Assembly: GCF_003115775.1 (NCBI RefSeq)
Contig: NZ_QEES01000002.1
Span: 1,922,001 to 1,986,000, forward strand
From: Cellulomonas sp. WB94
Lineage (GTDB): Bacteria > Actinomycetota > Actinomycetes > Actinomycetales > Cellulomonadaceae
Length of the DNA stretch: 64,000 nt
Direction of reading: 5' to 3'
In this document: one piece after another, positions 8,069-16,867 of the stretch
How positions within the stretch are numbered: the stretch's first letter is position 1
Layout of the letters: every line of letters starts with the position of its first letter
Program-made: the position numbers and the translations under genes
Notes under the pieces: generated by a model
What the model saw: the letters and a program-made list of their open reading frames with translations, nothing else
What the model was told of the DNA's origin: nothing
The model's database searches: none

Positions 8069-8620
8069 TCAGCGCCGGCGGCCCAGCAGCCGCATCGCGC
8101 CCGACACCCGCGGGTGCTCCTCGACCATGTGCTCCGCCGACAGCGCCGCGAGCTCATCGACCAGTCCGGGCAGCTGACCGGTCGACCCGTGGTGCCAGAG
8201 CAGCGCCACCGCGTCGGCCGGCACCACGACCATGGCCGTCCGAGGGTGCGCGAGCGCGTACGGCGACCCCGGCGCGTCGAACGCGAAGACCCACTCCAGC
8301 CCGGGCACGCGTGCGATGACGGCGTCCCCGACGGCGAGGCCGACGGCGGTCGTGGTCGGGAGCGGATCCCAGCGCAGGGAGGGCATGGTGTCGTGCCACG
8401 TCGTCATGAGCCCGTCGAGGTGACCGCCGAGCCAGGCGATGTCGGTCAGGTCGACCTCGGGTCCGCGCAGGAGCTCGCGAGCCTCACCGAGCCAGACGAG
8501 CTCGACGGGGTCGAGCGAGCGCACCGCGGGACGCAGCTCGGGGGCGGCACGTCCCGTGGTGCCCCGGGGTGTGGGCACGAAGGACCGGCGGTCGCGCCCG
8601 CGGTGTCCTGTGTCGCTCAT
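8069..8620 (-). CDS. Hypothetical actinobacterial protein, 183 aa
   Basis: I do not recognise a family. The N-terminal 25 residues are basic and polar, then a folded region begins at LRPAVRSLDPVELVWLGEARELLRG. There is no signal peptide, membrane segment or obvious catalytic motif. The start ATG 8620 has AGGAA 5 nt upstream, and TAGGAA could also serve as a -10. It converges with the feo operon and diverges from the FAD oxidase gene. Confidence 0.65.
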   Translation of the reverse strand: MSDTGHRGRDRRSFVPTPRGTTGRAAPELRPAVRSLDPVELVWLGEARELLRGPEVDLTDIAWLGGHLDGLMTTWHDTMPSLRWDPLPTTTAVGLAVGDAVIARVPGLEWVFAFDAPGSPYALAHPRTAMVVVPADAVALLWHHGSTGQLPGLVDELAALSAEHMVEEHPRVSGAMRLLGRRR

Positions 8621-8740
8621 GATGATTCCTATCGGCTCGTCGGGCCGTGAAGTGCAGGAGGAACCGGGGTGAATCTGGCCGCACCGTCGCGGTTTCGGGC
8701 GCGAGCACGCGCACCAGCCGGTCGGTGGGAGACTGCACGC

Positions 8741-11669
8741 GTGTCGACTGTGACCGAGCCCACGCACCCCGAGAACGCCCAGACCGCCGACCTCGTCGAG
8801 GGGTTGCGCGCTGCCGTGCGCGGGTCGGTCGACGACTCGCCCCGGCGCCGGGCCGAGTACTCGACGGACGCGTCCAACTACCGCGTCGTCCCGCAGGTCG
8901 TGGTCTTCCCTCGGGACACCGACGACGTGCTCGCCGCACTCGAGGTCGCCCGCGCGGTCGGCGTGCCGGTGACGTCGCGCGGCGGCGGGACGTCCGTGGC
9001 GGGCAATGCCATCGGGACGGGTGTGGTCCTCGACCTTTCCCGGCACGTCAACCGCGTCCTCGAGATCGACCCCGAGGCCCGCACGGCCCGCGTCGAGCCG
9101 GGTGTCATCCTCACCGATCTGCAGAAGGCCGCAGCGCCGCACGGTCTGCGGTTCGGCCCCGACCCGTCCACGCAGGCGCGCGCGACGCTCGGCGGCATGA
9201 TCGGCAACAACGCATGCGGCCCCCGGGCGGTGGCCTACGGGCGGACGACCGACAACGTCGTGGACCTCGACGTGATCGACGGGCTGGGTCGCCGGTTCAT
9301 CGCGGGTCGCGGCCTCGACCCCGTGCCGGGGCTGGACGCGCTGGTCCGGGCGAACCTGGAGACGCTCCGCACCGAGCTCGGCCGGTTCGGCCGGCAGGTG
9401 TCGGGCTACTCGCTCGAGCACCTGCTGCCCGAGAACGGCGCGGACCTCGCGAAGGCGCTCGTCGGCACGGAGGGCACCGTCGTGACGGTGCTCGGCGCCA
9501 CGGTCAACCTGGTGCCTGTCCCGGCCGCGCCCGTGCTCGTCGTGCTCGGCTACCCGGACATGGCGTCGGCGGCCGACGTCGTTCCCGCGCTGCTCGCCCA
9601 CGCACCGCTCGCGATCGAGGGCATCGACGCACGCCTGGTCGACGTCGTCCGGCGCGCGCAGGGGCCTCGGCGGTGCCCACGCTGCCGGCGGGCGGCGGCT
9701 GGATGATGGTCGAGGTCGGCGGCGCGACGCTCGACGAGGCTCTCGAACGCGCGCACGCCCTCGCGGCCGACGCCGGGACCGACGCGGTCGGCATCTTCCC
9801 GCCCGGCCCCGACGCCGCGGCGATGTGGCGCATCCGCGCGGACGGCGCGGGGCTCGCGGGGCGGACCGCGTCGGGCGCGCAGGCCTGGCCCGGCTTCGAG
9901 GACTCGGCCGTGCCCCCGCGAGGCTCGGCGCGTACCTGCGCGAGCTCGAGGCGCTCATGGCGTCGCACGGTGTGGACGGGCTCGCGTACGGGCACTTCGG
10001 TGACGGCTGCGTGCACCTGCGCCTCGACATCCCGCTCGAGCGGTCAGGCAACCCGCTGCGCGCGTTCATGACCGACGCCGCGCACCTCGTCGCGGCGCAC
10101 GGCGGCTCGCTCTCGGGCGAGCACGGGGACGGCCGGGCGCGCAGCGAGCTGCTGCCGGTCATGTACTCGCCCGCCGCGATCGGCGCGTTCGAGGCGTTCA
10201 AGGATCTGCTCGACCCGCGGGACCTGCTGAACCCGGGGGTGCTCGTCCGGCCCCGGCCGCTCGACGCCGACCTGCGCCGTCCGCACGCGCGGCCGCTGCT
10301 CGCAGCGCCGAGCGGGTTCGCGTTCCCGCACGACGCGGGCGACTTCACGACGGCCGTGCACCGCTGCGTCGGGGTCGGCAAGTGCCGCTCGGACACGTCC
10401 GCGGCCGGCGGCTTCATGTGTCCGTCGTACCTCGCGACGCGTGACGAGAAGGACTCCACGCGCGGCCGGGCCCGCGTGCTGCAGGAGATGGCGAACGGGA
10501 CGCTCGTGAACCGCGGCTGGTCGTCGCCCGAGGTGCACGAGGCCCTCGACCTGTGCCTGGGCTGCAAGGCGTGCTCGAGCGACTGCCCCGCGGGCGTCGA
10601 CATGGCGCAGTACAAGTCCGAGGTGCTGCACCGTACATACCGCGGCAAGGTGCGGCCGGTCGCTCACTACGTGCTCGGCTGGCTGCCGCGCTGGATCCGT
10701 CTCGTGACCTCCGTGCCCGGGCTCGCGTGGCTCGCGAACACGGCGCTCGGGGTGCGGCCGATCGCGAAGGTCGTCCTCGCCGCCGGGGGCATGGACACGC
10801 GCCGGTCCATGGTCACGTTCGCGTCCACGCCGTTCCGCACCGCGTGGAAGCGCGACGGTGCGCAGAAGACCGTGATACCGGTCGGGACACCCGCCCGGCA
10901 GAAGGTCGTCCTGTGGACCGACTCCTTCAGCGACGGCCTCGCGCCGTCCGTCCCGCACGCCGCGGTCGCCGTGCTGACGGCCGCCGGCTACGAGGTGATC
11001 GTCCCGGACGAGGAGGCGTGCTGCGGGCTGACCTGGATCACCACCGGTCAGCTCGACGGCGCACGCAAGCGCCTCACGCACCTGCTCGGGGTGCTCGGCC
11101 CGTTCGCGGTCAACCGCATCCCGATCGTCGGCCTCGAGCCGTCGTGCACCGCGGTGCTGCGCTCCGACCTGCGCGACCTGGTCCCGGACGACCCCCGAGC
11201 CCTCGCGGTCGCGCGCGAGACACGCACCCTCGCGGAGCTGCTCACCGCGCCCGCCCCGGTCGGCCCGGGCGACCGGTGGACGCTCCCCGACCTGTCGGAC
11301 GTCACCGCCGTCGTGCAACCGCACTGCCACCACCACTCGGTGATGACCTTCACGGCCGACCGTGCGCTCCTGACCGCGGCGGGCGCGCAGTTCTCGACGC
11401 TCGCCGGCTGCTGCGGGCTGGCCGGCAACTTCGGCATGGAGAAGGGCCACTACGACGTGTCGGTGGCCGTCGCCGAGCACGAGCTGCTCCCGGCACTGCG
11501 TGCCGCGGCCCCGGGCGACGTGTTCCTCGCCGACGGGTTCTCGTGCCGCACGCAGGCCGACCAGCTCGCCGACGTCCAGGGTGTCCACCTCGCGGAGCTG
11601 CTCGCGGCGCACCTGCCGCAGCGCGGTGGCGCTCGCGGTGGCGTCGCGCCCAGTGGCACAATGGCCTGA
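8741..11669 (+). pseudogene. FAD-linked/4Fe-4S oxidoreductase (D-2-hydroxyacid dehydrogenase-like), two frameshifts
   Basis: About 976 aa if two single-base deletions are restored. N-terminal FAD_binding_4 domain with SRGGGTSVAGNAIG and IGNNACG; FAD-oxidase C domain with YGHFGDGCVHLRLD; ferredoxin-like Cys motifs (VGVGKCRS; LCLGCKACSSDCPAG); and two CCG-domain motifs (EEACCGLTW; AGCCGLAGNFG). This is the fused GlcD/GlcF architecture of membrane-associated D-lactate or D-2-hydroxyglutarate dehydrogenases. The frame shifts by -1 at the G4 run 9661-9664 and again at the C5 run 9913-9917. Adding one G and one C restores a normal protein, so a sequencing error is as likely as true inactivation. 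Confidence 0.88.
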
Positions 11670-11965
11670 TGCTCATCGCCTTCTCTGTCGCCCCGCTCGG
11701 TGCGGGCGAGTCCGTGACCGACGCGGTCGCCGACGCCGTCCGGATCGTCCGTGAGTCCGGCCTGCCGAACCGCACCGACTCGATGTTCACGACCATCGAG
11801 GGCGAGTGGGACGAGTGCATGGACGTCGTCCGACGTGCCACGGAGGCGGTCGGGCGGCACGGCCACCGCGTGAGCCTCGTGCTCAAGGCGGACATCCGCC
11901 CTGGTCACACGGGCGAGATCACCGGCAAGGTCGAGCGCGTCGAGGCCCGGCTCGCCGCTGAGTGA
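11669..11965 (+). CDS. MTH1187-family thiamine-binding protein
   Basis: 98 aa, the usual size of the MTH1187/YkoF-type ferredoxin-fold family, with the start MLIAFSVAPLGAGESVTDAVADAV, the central FTTIEGEWDECMDVVRRA and the C-terminal HRVSLVLKADIRPG. Members bind thiamine and act as homotetramers in the cytoplasm. ATG 11669 overlaps the stop of the FAD oxidase (TGATG), so the two genes are cotranslated, although no metabolic link is evident. Confidence 0.85.
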   Translation: MLIAFSVAPLGAGESVTDAVADAVRIVRESGLPNRTDSMFTTIEGEWDECMDVVRRATEAVGRHGHRVSLVLKADIRPGHTGEITGKVERVEARLAAE

Positions 11966-12035
11966 AGCCATTCGGGTGACGGTCGCCTGGGCCGAACGGT
12001 GGAGGCGCGGTCGGTCAGCCGCCAGCCGGCCCAAC

Positions 12036-12078
12036 GGGACCTAGGTCCGTACAGCCAGGCATGGGAGACTTCGGTCCG
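12036..12078. promoter_or_regulatory. Pair of DosR/DevR-like boxes
   Basis: GGGACCTAGGTCCG (12036-12049) and GAGACTTCGGTCCG (12065-12078) both fit GRGAC-N4-GTCC, the core of the mycobacterial DosR palindrome, and start 29 bp apart. The first contains a perfect 12-bp palindrome. They lie 80-120 bp before the RAMA gene start. The regulator's identity is inferred from motif shape alone. Confidence 0.4.
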
Positions 12079-12156
12079 GTGCGGTCCCGGCACGCCGAGG
12101 ACCGCCGTCACCAGGCGCGTCCAGCGCCCCGCCGCTCCACCAGGAAGCCGGAACGC

Positions 12157-13290
12157 ATGCCGATCTTCGAGCTCGACGAGGGCCGCCCTGTCCTCGTCCA
12201 GCCGATGCAGCCTGCTCCGGGGACGTTTGCGGCCGACAGCAGCGCGCTCGTCGCCGAGCACCTCGCGTCGCTCCTCGGTGAACAGCTCTTCCCCGTCCGC
12301 CTGCGCCACGGCGACGCTCCCGGCCCGCACCTGCTCGCGCTCGACACCACGGGCCGCCCGGTCGTCGTCGACGTCGTGCAGATCCTCGACGGCGAGAGCC
12401 TGGTCCGGGCGCTGCAGCATGCGGGCAACGCCGCACGCCTGAGCCGCGCCGACCTGCTGCGGACCTACGAGGGCGGCGCCGACCTGTTCGACGCCGACTT
12501 CCGCGACTTCCGCGACGAGGCGCCGCTGAGCGCCGCGCAGACGGGCCCGTTGCCCGGTGCGCGGCTGCTGCTCGTGTGCGCGGAGGTCGACCCGCAGGTC
12601 ATGGATGCCGTCGCGTTCCTGCGCGAGCCGGGCCGGCAGGTCGAGGTCCTCCAGATCGGTGTCGTGCGCGGCGTCGACGGTCGGCGCTACGTGGACGTGT
12701 CCCCGCTCGTGCTCCGCCCGCCCTCGCTCCGCACCGTCGAGCCGTCGACGCTGCGGCTGGTCCGCCACCACGCCGCACCGGGCGACGACCTGGCATCGTC
12801 GCCCGTGTCGGCACCGCCGACGAGCCACGCCGCGATCCCGGTCCACGCGCCCGCTCACGCCGAGGTGCCAGCACCCGCGCCCGCTCACGCCCACATCCCC
12901 AGCCCCGCGACGGTCGCGAGCCACGCCCGGAACCCCGTCACCGCACCGACGCCCGCCGTCTCGGCCGGACCGCCGCCGCCGGCGGACTTCGGTGGCGCCT
13001 GGACCCCCGACGTCCTGCCGGGCCCCGCCGCGGTGCCCGCACTGGCGGCGCTCGTCAAGGGCCGCGGGGCCGTCGTGACCCTGGTGTGGTTCCGCGAGCG
13101 GCGCGGTCAGCGGCTGCACGCGACGCTCCGGCACGACGGGCTCATCGAGCTGCCCGACGGCCACGTCCACGCAAGCCCCGACGACGCCGCGGCCGACGCC
13201 GCGAACACGGAGGGCACGGTCGACGGCTGGCGCGCGTGGCGGCTCGGCGACGGCGGGCCGACGCTCGCGGAGGCTGCGGGCTCGCGCTGA
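12157..13290 (+). CDS. RAMA-domain protein with N-terminal nuclease-like domain
   Basis: 377 aa. Residues 1-120 (MPIFELDEG; LLALDTTGRPVVVDVVQILDGESLVRAL) have the strand-turn-strand acidic pattern of DUF91/PD-(D/E)XK-like nuclease folds, though a clear catalytic Lys is not visible. A Pro/Ala/His-rich linker (about 225-285) leads to a C-terminal RAMA-like domain (about 297-370; HATLRHDGLIELPDG, DDAAADAA, VDGWRAWRLGD). RAMA domains are predicted to read modified DNA in restriction-type systems. The start ATG 12157 has AGGAAG upstream; ATG 12061 in the same frame is possible. Its stop overlaps the next start (ATGA). Nuclease activity is a guess. Confidence 0.68.
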   Translation: MPIFELDEGRPVLVQPMQPAPGTFAADSSALVAEHLASLLGEQLFPVRLRHGDAPGPHLLALDTTGRPVVVDVVQILDGESLVRALQHAGNAARLSRADLLRTYEGGADLFDADFRDFRDEAPLSAAQTGPLPGARLLLVCAEVDPQVMDAVAFLREPGRQVEVLQIGVVRGVDGRRYVDVSPLVLRPPSLRTVEPSTLRLVRHHAAPGDDLASSPVSAPPTSHAAIPVHAPAHAEVPAPAPAHAHIPSPATVASHARNPVTAPTPAVSAGPPPPADFGGAWTPDVLPGPAAVPALAALVKGRGAVVTLVWFRERRGQRLHATLRHDGLIELPDGHVHASPDDAAADAANTEGTVDGWRAWRLGDGGPTLAEAAGSR

Positions 13291-14095
13291 TGTCCGGGGC
13301 TTCCGCACCCCTGTCTCCGCCCGACGTCGTGGCTCTGCTCCGCGCCGCCGGATGCGTCTTCGCCGAGGACGAGGCGGACCTGCTGCTGGCCGCGGCGCGG
13401 ACGCCCGCCGAGCTCGCTGACATGGTGGACCGACGCGTCCAGGGGCTGCCGCTCGAGCAGATCCTCGGCTGGGCGGAGTTCCGGGGTCTGCGGATCCTTG
13501 TGGATCCCGGGGTCTTCGTGCCGCGTCGACGGACCGAGCTCCTCGTCGCGCAGGCCATCGCCCTGGCCCCGGACGCCACCGTCGTCGTCGACCTGTGCTG
13601 CGGCTCGGGCGCGGTGGGCGCGGCGCTCCTGGCGGCGCTCGACGGGGCCGAGGTCCATGCCGCCGACATCGATCCGGCCGCCGTGCGCTGCGCTCGCCGC
13701 AACGTCGTGGGCCCCCGCGGCCACGTCTACGAGGGCGACCTCGACGCACCGCTGCCCGTCGAGCTGCACGGTCGCGTCGACCTCCTCGTCGCGAACGCGC
13801 CGTACGTCCCGACCGACGAGATCCGGCTGATGCCCCCGAGGCGCGCCTCCACGAGCCGCAGACCGCACTCGACGGCGGCACTGACGGGCTCGACCTGCAC
13901 CGACGCGTCGCCGAGGCGGCTCCCCGGTGGCTGGCACCCGGTGGCCACGTGCTGATCGAGACGAGCGAGCGTCAGGCGCCCCGGACCGCCCAGCTCCTCG
14001 CCGACGTCGGCCTGGTGGCGCGGGTCGTGACCGACGACGATCTCGACGGGACGGTCGTCGTCGCCACGTGGCCCGACGGGGCCGCCGAGCAGTGA
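13290..14095 (+). pseudogene. PrmC/HemK-like N5-glutamine methyltransferase, one frameshift
   Basis: About 268 aa when corrected. It has the PrmC layout: N-terminal helical domain, the GLPLEQILGWAEFRGLRILVDPGVFVPRRRTELLV linker block, SAM motif VVDLCCGSGAVGAALL and the catalytic loop NAPY (family N-P-P-Y). The frame breaks by -1 in the C5 run at 13833-13837 (Leu-Met-Pro-Pro-Glu becomes out of frame). One extra C restores ARLHEPQTALDGGTDGLD through to the stop at 14095. PrmC relatives methylate release-factor GGQ motifs; this copy is probably a paralogue. Coupled to the RAMA gene by ATGA. Confidence 0.82.
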
Positions 14096-14102
14096 GCGCA
14101 GG

Positions 14103-15074
14103 TCACGCGTACGCGACCGACCACCGGCTGATCTCGGCGTAGAACCGTTCGCGCGCGGGTCGCGGCGAGAGTGTGAGGTCGTGCATGCCACCCGCGATCC
14201 GGACGACCGTCACGACCGGCCCGAGCTGCACGGCGCGGCGGGCGAGGAGCTCGACGTCGAGCACGACGTCGGACGAGCGCATGTCCTCGTTCCAGCGCGG
14301 GCTGATGAGCGTGCGGGCGGAGGCGAGCATGAGGATCGGCGCGTCGATGTCGAGCCCGCGGGCAACCCGGGCATGGCCGGCGATGACCGCGCGCAGCCAG
14401 CCGGCCCGGACCGGGAACGCGGGGCTCGGCCGCCAGCGGTCGTCGTAGTCCCACTCGCCGCCGTCGGACTTGCGCAGCGTGCGCGCGTAGTAGCCGGGGT
14501 CGATGTTCGGCATCGCGGTCTTCGGCTGGAACCGCGCGAGCTGCGCGATCGCGGGGCTCGAGACGTGCCGTGCCACGGAGGAGCCCTGCAGCTCGAGCCA
14601 CGGGCTGTTGAGCACGAGGGCGCGGACGGCGCCCGGGTGGCGGTCGGCCCACAGGGCGGCGATGAGGCCACCGGTCGAGTGGCCCATGAAGGTCAGGTGC
14701 ACGTGGCGGCCGAGGTCGCGGCGCATCTGGGCGAACGACGCGTCGATCTCCTCGTCGTACGTCACGAGGTCCTCGATGTACCCGGGTGTCTGGTGCTCGC
14801 GCAGGCTGCGCCCGTACTTGCGCAGGTCGAGCGCGTAGAACGCGATGCCGCGGGCGTGCCAGTACTCGGCGAGCTCGGTCTGGAAGAAGTAGTCGGACCA
14901 GCCGTGCACGTACAGCACGGCGCGCGCGGGGCGCACGGGCTCGTCGCTCGGCGGGACGTACCGCACGAGGCTCGCGACGACCTCGCCCTCGTCGTCGGGC
15001 GCGAGCTCGAGCGTGCGGACGCGGTAGTCCGGCCCGAGGACGTCCTGCTCCCACCGACCCGTCACCGCGGTCAC
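14103..15074 (-). CDS. Alpha/beta hydrolase (serine aminopeptidase S33/monoacylglycerol lipase type)
   Basis: 323 aa. The oxyanion motif HGWSDYFFQ (about residue 60), nucleophile elbow GHSTGG (about residue 135), and late Asp and His (ASARTLISP; GGMHDLTLS) outline the triad of the Hydrolase_4 family. There is no signal peptide, so it acts in the cytoplasm; the ester substrate is unknown. Start GTG 15074 overlaps the stop of the upstream MDR gene by GTGA, making a two-gene operon. Confidence 0.85.
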   Translation of the reverse strand: MTAVTGRWEQDVLGPDYRVRTLELAPDDEGEVVASLVRYVPPSDEPVRPARAVLYVHGWSDYFFQTELAEYWHARGIAFYALDLRKYGRSLREHQTPGYIEDLVTYDEEIDASFAQMRRDLGRHVHLTFMGHSTGGLIAALWADRHPGAVRALVLNSPWLELQGSSVARHVSSPAIAQLARFQPKTAMPNIDPGYYARTLRKSDGGEWDYDDRWRPSPAFPVRAGWLRAVIAGHARVARGLDIDAPILMLASARTLISPRWNEDMRSSDVVLDVELLARRAVQLGPVVTVVRIAGGMHDLTLSPRPARERFYAEISRWSVAYA

Positions 15075-16045
15075 ACCTCGAGGACGATCTTGCCGAACTG
15101 GCTGCCGCGCGCGAGCCGCGCGAGGCCGGCGCGGGCCCGGGCCAGGTGGAACGTCGCATCGACGAGGGGGCGGAGACCCGTGCGGCCCATGAGCGCGAGC
15201 AGGTGCTCGAGGTCGTCCTTCGAGCCCATCGTCGCCCCGACGACGCTGATCTCGAGGAAGAAGATGCGCTGCAGCTCGGCGGGGCTCGCGTCGCCCGACG
15301 TGGCTCCGGCCACCACGATCGTGCCGCCGGGACGTACCGAGCGCACCGAGTGCGACCACGTCGCGGCGCCCACGGTCTCGAGCACGACGTCGACCTTGGC
15401 GGGCAGACGACCGCCGGGCTCGACGGCGGCCGCAGCGCCTAGCTCGACGGCACGCGTGCGCTTGGCCTCGTCACGGCTCGTCACGAAGACCTCGAGCCCC
15501 GCGGCCGCCGCCAGGAGCACCGCCGCGGTCGACACCCCGCCGCCCGCACCCTGGACCAGCACGCGCTGACCGGGGGTCGCCCGGCCGCTCGTGAACAGCA
15601 TCCGGTACGCCGTCAGCCACGCGGTCGGGACGCACGCCGCCTCGACGAACGACAACGACGCCGGCTTGTCGACCAGGTTCCAGGTCGGCACCGCGACGCG
15701 CTCGGCGAGCGTGCCGGGGTAGCGCTCGGACAGGAGGCTGCGCGGTTCGTTCGGCCCGACGCCGTGACCGAGGGCGCCGCCGATGACCGCGTGCACGACG
15801 ACCTCGCGGCCGTCGGGTGTCACGCCGGCGGCGTCGGTGCCGAGGATCATCGGGAGCTGTTCGGCACGCAGCCCGACGCCGCGCAGCGACCACAGGTCGT
15901 GGTGGTTGAGGGACGCGGCACGCACGTCGACGGTCGTCCAGCCCTCGCGAGCCTCGGGCTCGGGGCGCTCACCGACCTCGAGGCCGGCGAGCAGGGAGTC
16001 AGGGGACGCGTCGGGCGCGAACTGGGCGGCGTAGGCGGCGAGCAT
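15071..16045 (-). CDS. MDR-superfamily zinc-binding dehydrogenase/quinone oxidoreductase
   Basis: 324 aa. GroES-like N-terminal domain (SLNHHDLWSLRG; LGTDAAGVTPDGREVVVH) and a Rossmann domain with the NADPH motif VQGAGGGVSTAAV and FVTSRDEAKR. Reductases of this type act on small enones or quinones. ATG 16045 is preferred over GTG 16051 because TAGGTT (16052-16057) sits exactly 6 nt before the ATG, the leaderless spacing seen elsewhere in the window. No structural-zinc Cys loop is present. Confidence 0.88.
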   Translation of the reverse strand: MLAAYAAQFAPDASPDSLLAGLEVGERPEPEAREGWTTVDVRAASLNHHDLWSLRGVGLRAEQLPMILGTDAAGVTPDGREVVVHAVIGGALGHGVGPNEPRSLLSERYPGTLAERVAVPTWNLVDKPASLSFVEAACVPTAWLTAYRMLFTSGRATPGQRVLVQGAGGGVSTAAVLLAAAAGLEVFVTSRDEAKRTRAVELGAAAAVEPGGRLPAKVDVVLETVGAATWSHSVRSVRPGGTIVVAGATSGDASPAELQRIFFLEISVVGATMGSKDDLEHLLALMGRTGLRPLVDATFHLARARAGLARLARGSQFGKIVLEV

Positions 16046-16068
16046 GCTCACAACCTACGGCCCCGAGC

Positions 16069-16821
16069 TCACAGGATCGGCAGGATCCGGCCGAGGTCCG
16101 GGACGGCGTCCGAGCTGTACTCCGGGGTCACGGCCTGGGCGAGCAGGTCGACGTCATAGGGGACCCGGCCCGTGGCGAGTCGGACCCAGATCAGCGGCCG
16201 CGTGATCTCGAGGTCCCAGCCGCCCCGCGCGACGACGACGTCGAGGAAGGCGTGCGCCACGATGTCGAGCGCGGTCCGGTCGATCGGGCCGACGCCCGCA
16301 CCGACCCCGCCGTCGAGCCCGACCGAGGCCGAGCCGCGGCGGGCGAGCGACCGCTGGAGGTCGTCGGCGTGGACGACGAGCTCGATGAGCCGGGTCGTGA
16401 CCATCGAGGACAGCAGGATCGGCCCGCGTCGGGCCAGGACCACGCGGTCGGACGGGCCGAGCCTCTCCAGGCGGTCGAAGGCTGCGGCGGCGAGGGCGTC
16501 GATCCCGGCCAGGGGATCGGCGGCGATCTCGGTCGCGAGCTCGTGGGTGACCGCCGAGATCTTGGCGGCGCCCGCGGCGTAGGACGCGATGTACTCGCCG
16601 ACTGTCTGCGGCACCGTGCCGTCCGGCGCCGGCTCGCACGCGGCGAGAGCCGACATGGACCGCCCGACGTGGGCGATGAGGTCGGCGACCGTCCACCCGT
16701 CGAGCACGCTCGGAGCAGCGGTCGACGCCGTCTCCGCCACCGGGTCGAGCCAGCGGCGCAGCACCCCCCACTGGGTGCGCAGCGCGTCGGACAGCTCAGC
16801 GAGTTGCTCGTCGGTCAGCAT
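16069..16821 (-). CDS. Mycothiol-dependent maleylpyruvate isomerase-like (MDMPI/DinB fold) protein
   Basis: 250 aa. The four-helix MDMPI metal-binding domain is recognisable: GWTVADLIAHVGRS with His51, and RLIELVVHADDL with Glu147 and His151, the expected divalent-metal triad. Such proteins use mycothiol as cofactor or conjugating thiol; the mycothiol glycosyltransferase mshA occurs later in the window. The C-terminal domain is sterol-carrier-like but ends in a species-specific tail. The substrate is unknown. Confidence 0.82.
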   Translation of the reverse strand: MLTDEQLAELSDALRTQWGVLRRWLDPVAETASTAAPSVLDGWTVADLIAHVGRSMSALAACEPAPDGTVPQTVGEYIASYAAGAAKISAVTHELATEIAADPLAGIDALAAAAFDRLERLGPSDRVVLARRGPILLSSMVTTRLIELVVHADDLQRSLARRGSASVGLDGGVGAGVGPIDRTALDIVAHAFLDVVVARGGWDLEITRPLIWVRLATGRVPYDVDLLAQAVTPEYSSDAVPDLGRILPIL

Positions 16822-16867
16822 GGGGACATCTTGCCGCAGACGTGGGCGAATGCCACGGCGGAACCGG

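Noticed and set aside
12061-12156. Upstream ATG 12061 as the RAMA gene start
   Set aside because: The added 32 residues are basic and low-complexity and would overlap the second DosR-like box; MPIFELDEG at 12157 looks like the family start with an RBS.
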